A program made the translations under genes and the position numbers. A stretch of 6,878 nucleotides of DNA from positions 1-6,878 of the forward strand of contig JANYGE010000304.1 in the NCBI GenBank assembly GCA_025362535.1. The letters run 5' to 3'. This document shows, in pieces, positions 6,397-6,878 of this stretch. Source of the stretch: Hyphomicrobiales bacterium. Its GTDB lineage: Bacteria > Pseudomonadota > Alphaproteobacteria > Rhizobiales > Aestuariivirgaceae. The notes beneath the pieces were generated by a model that saw nothing but the letters and a program-made list of their open reading frames with translations, was not told the DNA's origin and did no database searches. Every line of letters starts with the position of its first letter. The first letter of the stretch is position 1.

Positions 6397-6878
6397 GGCT
6401 TGGCCCATATCGGAGGTCGTTTCTGTAGAAATGCTCCGATTCCCTCAGATGCCTCAGCATCAAGCAAATTGGCCACCATCACTTCTGAACAAATTCTATA
6501 GGCTTCTGGCAAAGCCAGTTCCTGTTGGGCGTGAAAAAGCGTCTTGCCATAGGCGATGGCTTTTCCTGATTTTGAACTTATTTTTTTTGCAATAGCACTT
6601 ACATGCGCATTGAGTTCGGCAGAGTCTAAAACGGCATTCACCAACCCGATGCGGAGGGCATATTGGGCATCATAGATGTCACCGGTGAGAAGCATTTCGA
6701 GGGCATGCTTGCTTGCAACATTTCGGGTGAGTGCTGTCATGGGTGTAGAGCAAAACAGTCCAATATTAACGCCAGGCGTACAGAACCTCGCATTTTGACT
6801 GGCATAAGCAAGATCACAGGTGGCCACCAACTGGCAGCCTGCTGCACTTGCCAAGCCATCCACCTCAGCAATGACAGC
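6393..6878 (-). CDS. Enoyl-CoA hydratase/isomerase family protein, ECHDC3-like (5' end missing)
   Basis: This is the C-terminal 161 residues of a crotonase-superfamily protein; the frame runs off the right edge, so the N-terminal part with the first oxyanion-hole segment is missing. The visible part begins AVIAEVDGLASAAGCQLVATCDLA, the crotonase core, then RFCTPGVNIGLFCSTP (31-46), KHALEMLLTGD and a C-terminal IGAFLQKRPPIW tail. The GLFCSTP and LQKR features point to the ECHDC3-like branch. Residues equivalent to the two catalytic glutamates of classical enoyl-CoA hydratase (rat Glu144 and Glu164) are Gln16 and Gly36 here, so normal hydration is doubtful; other crotonase chemistries use the oxyanion hole without both acids. 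An A8 run on the coding strand lies near 6581-6588. The stop overlaps the start of the CoA-binding gene. Superfamily is certain; the reaction is unknown. Confidence 0.9.
   Translation of the reverse strand, partial: AVIAEVDGLASAAGCQLVATCDLAYASQNARFCTPGVNIGLFCSTPMTALTRNVASKHALEMLLTGDIYDAQYALRIGLVNAVLDSAELNAHVSAIAKKISSKSGKAIAYGKTLFHAQQELALPEAYRICSEVMVANLLDAEASEGIGAFLQKRPPIWAKP
6409..6440 (-). repeat. Imperfect hairpin at the end of the hydratase gene, upstream of the CoA-binding start
   Basis: Bases 6409-6415 (ATCGGAG) pair perfectly with 6434-6440 (CTCCGAT). Inside them 6420-6423 pairs with 6428-6431 around a 4-base loop, with a small bulge and one mismatch between the stems in the minus-strand RNA. 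It lies inside the hydratase coding sequence, 12 bases before the GTG start and directly before the alternative ATG. It could affect coupled translation, or be a by-product of the conserved codons. Confidence 0.3.

Noticed and set aside
6412..6595. Plus-strand GGAGGT (6412-6417) followed by an ATG at 6431 and a 54-codon open frame.
   Set aside because: It is antisense to conserved crotonase codons; GGAGGT is simply the complement of Arg-Pro-Pro codons, the spacing to ATG is long (13), and the peptide shows no family pattern.

Overview
The window reads as a compact chromosomal stretch of an alphaproteobacterium, probably of the Hyphomicrobiales (Rhizobiales). This rests on recognised families: a DUF2842 protein next to a cysteine-free, mitochondrial-type heme A synthase, a YccU-type CoA-binding protein coupled to an ECHDC3-like crotonase, and an ExoP/GumC-type polysaccharide protein. 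The genus cannot be named from the sequence alone. Base composition looks even across the window, and I see no insertion sequence, phage gene, tRNA, rRNA, CRISPR array or other sign of recent transfer.

Layout, left to right. (1) Positions 1-4036 form an envelope-polysaccharide block. It holds the 3' part of an ExoP/Wzc-like polysaccharide co-polymerase whose C-terminal ATPase-like domain has lost its nucleotide-binding motifs (+), a CelD/BcsL-type GNAT acyltransferase (-), and a polysaccharide deacetylase (+) diverging from it. (2) Positions 4033-5919 form a membrane/heme block: a small DUF2842 membrane protein (-), heme A synthase ctaA (+) diverging from it, and a CybB-type cytochrome b561 (-) convergent with ctaA. 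(3) Positions 5974-6878 carry a CoA-related pair on the minus strand. An enoyl-CoA hydratase-like protein, cut off by the right edge, is followed by a CoA-binding protein whose likely GTG start overlaps the hydratase stop as GTGA. The cytochrome gene lies 54 bases further downstream on the same strand and may belong to the same transcript.

How they work together. The co-polymerase would set chain length and export of a surface polysaccharide, and the acyltransferase and deacetylase are candidates for modifying it; this is inferred from families and proximity. CtaA makes heme A for aa3-type cytochrome oxidase. CybB-type proteins are diheme membrane proteins that exchange electrons with quinone. 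The CoA pair is probably linked to acyl-CoA metabolism, but its substrate is unknown.

The window is almost wholly coding. The largest gap is about 72 bases. All three convergent pairs meet stop-to-stop, two of them sharing a single TTAA that encodes both stop codons, so there is no room for ordinary intergenic terminators. I see no clearly undescribed system. The points most worth a second look are the degenerate kinase-like domain, the missing catalytic glutamates of the crotonase, and the tight convergent gene ends.
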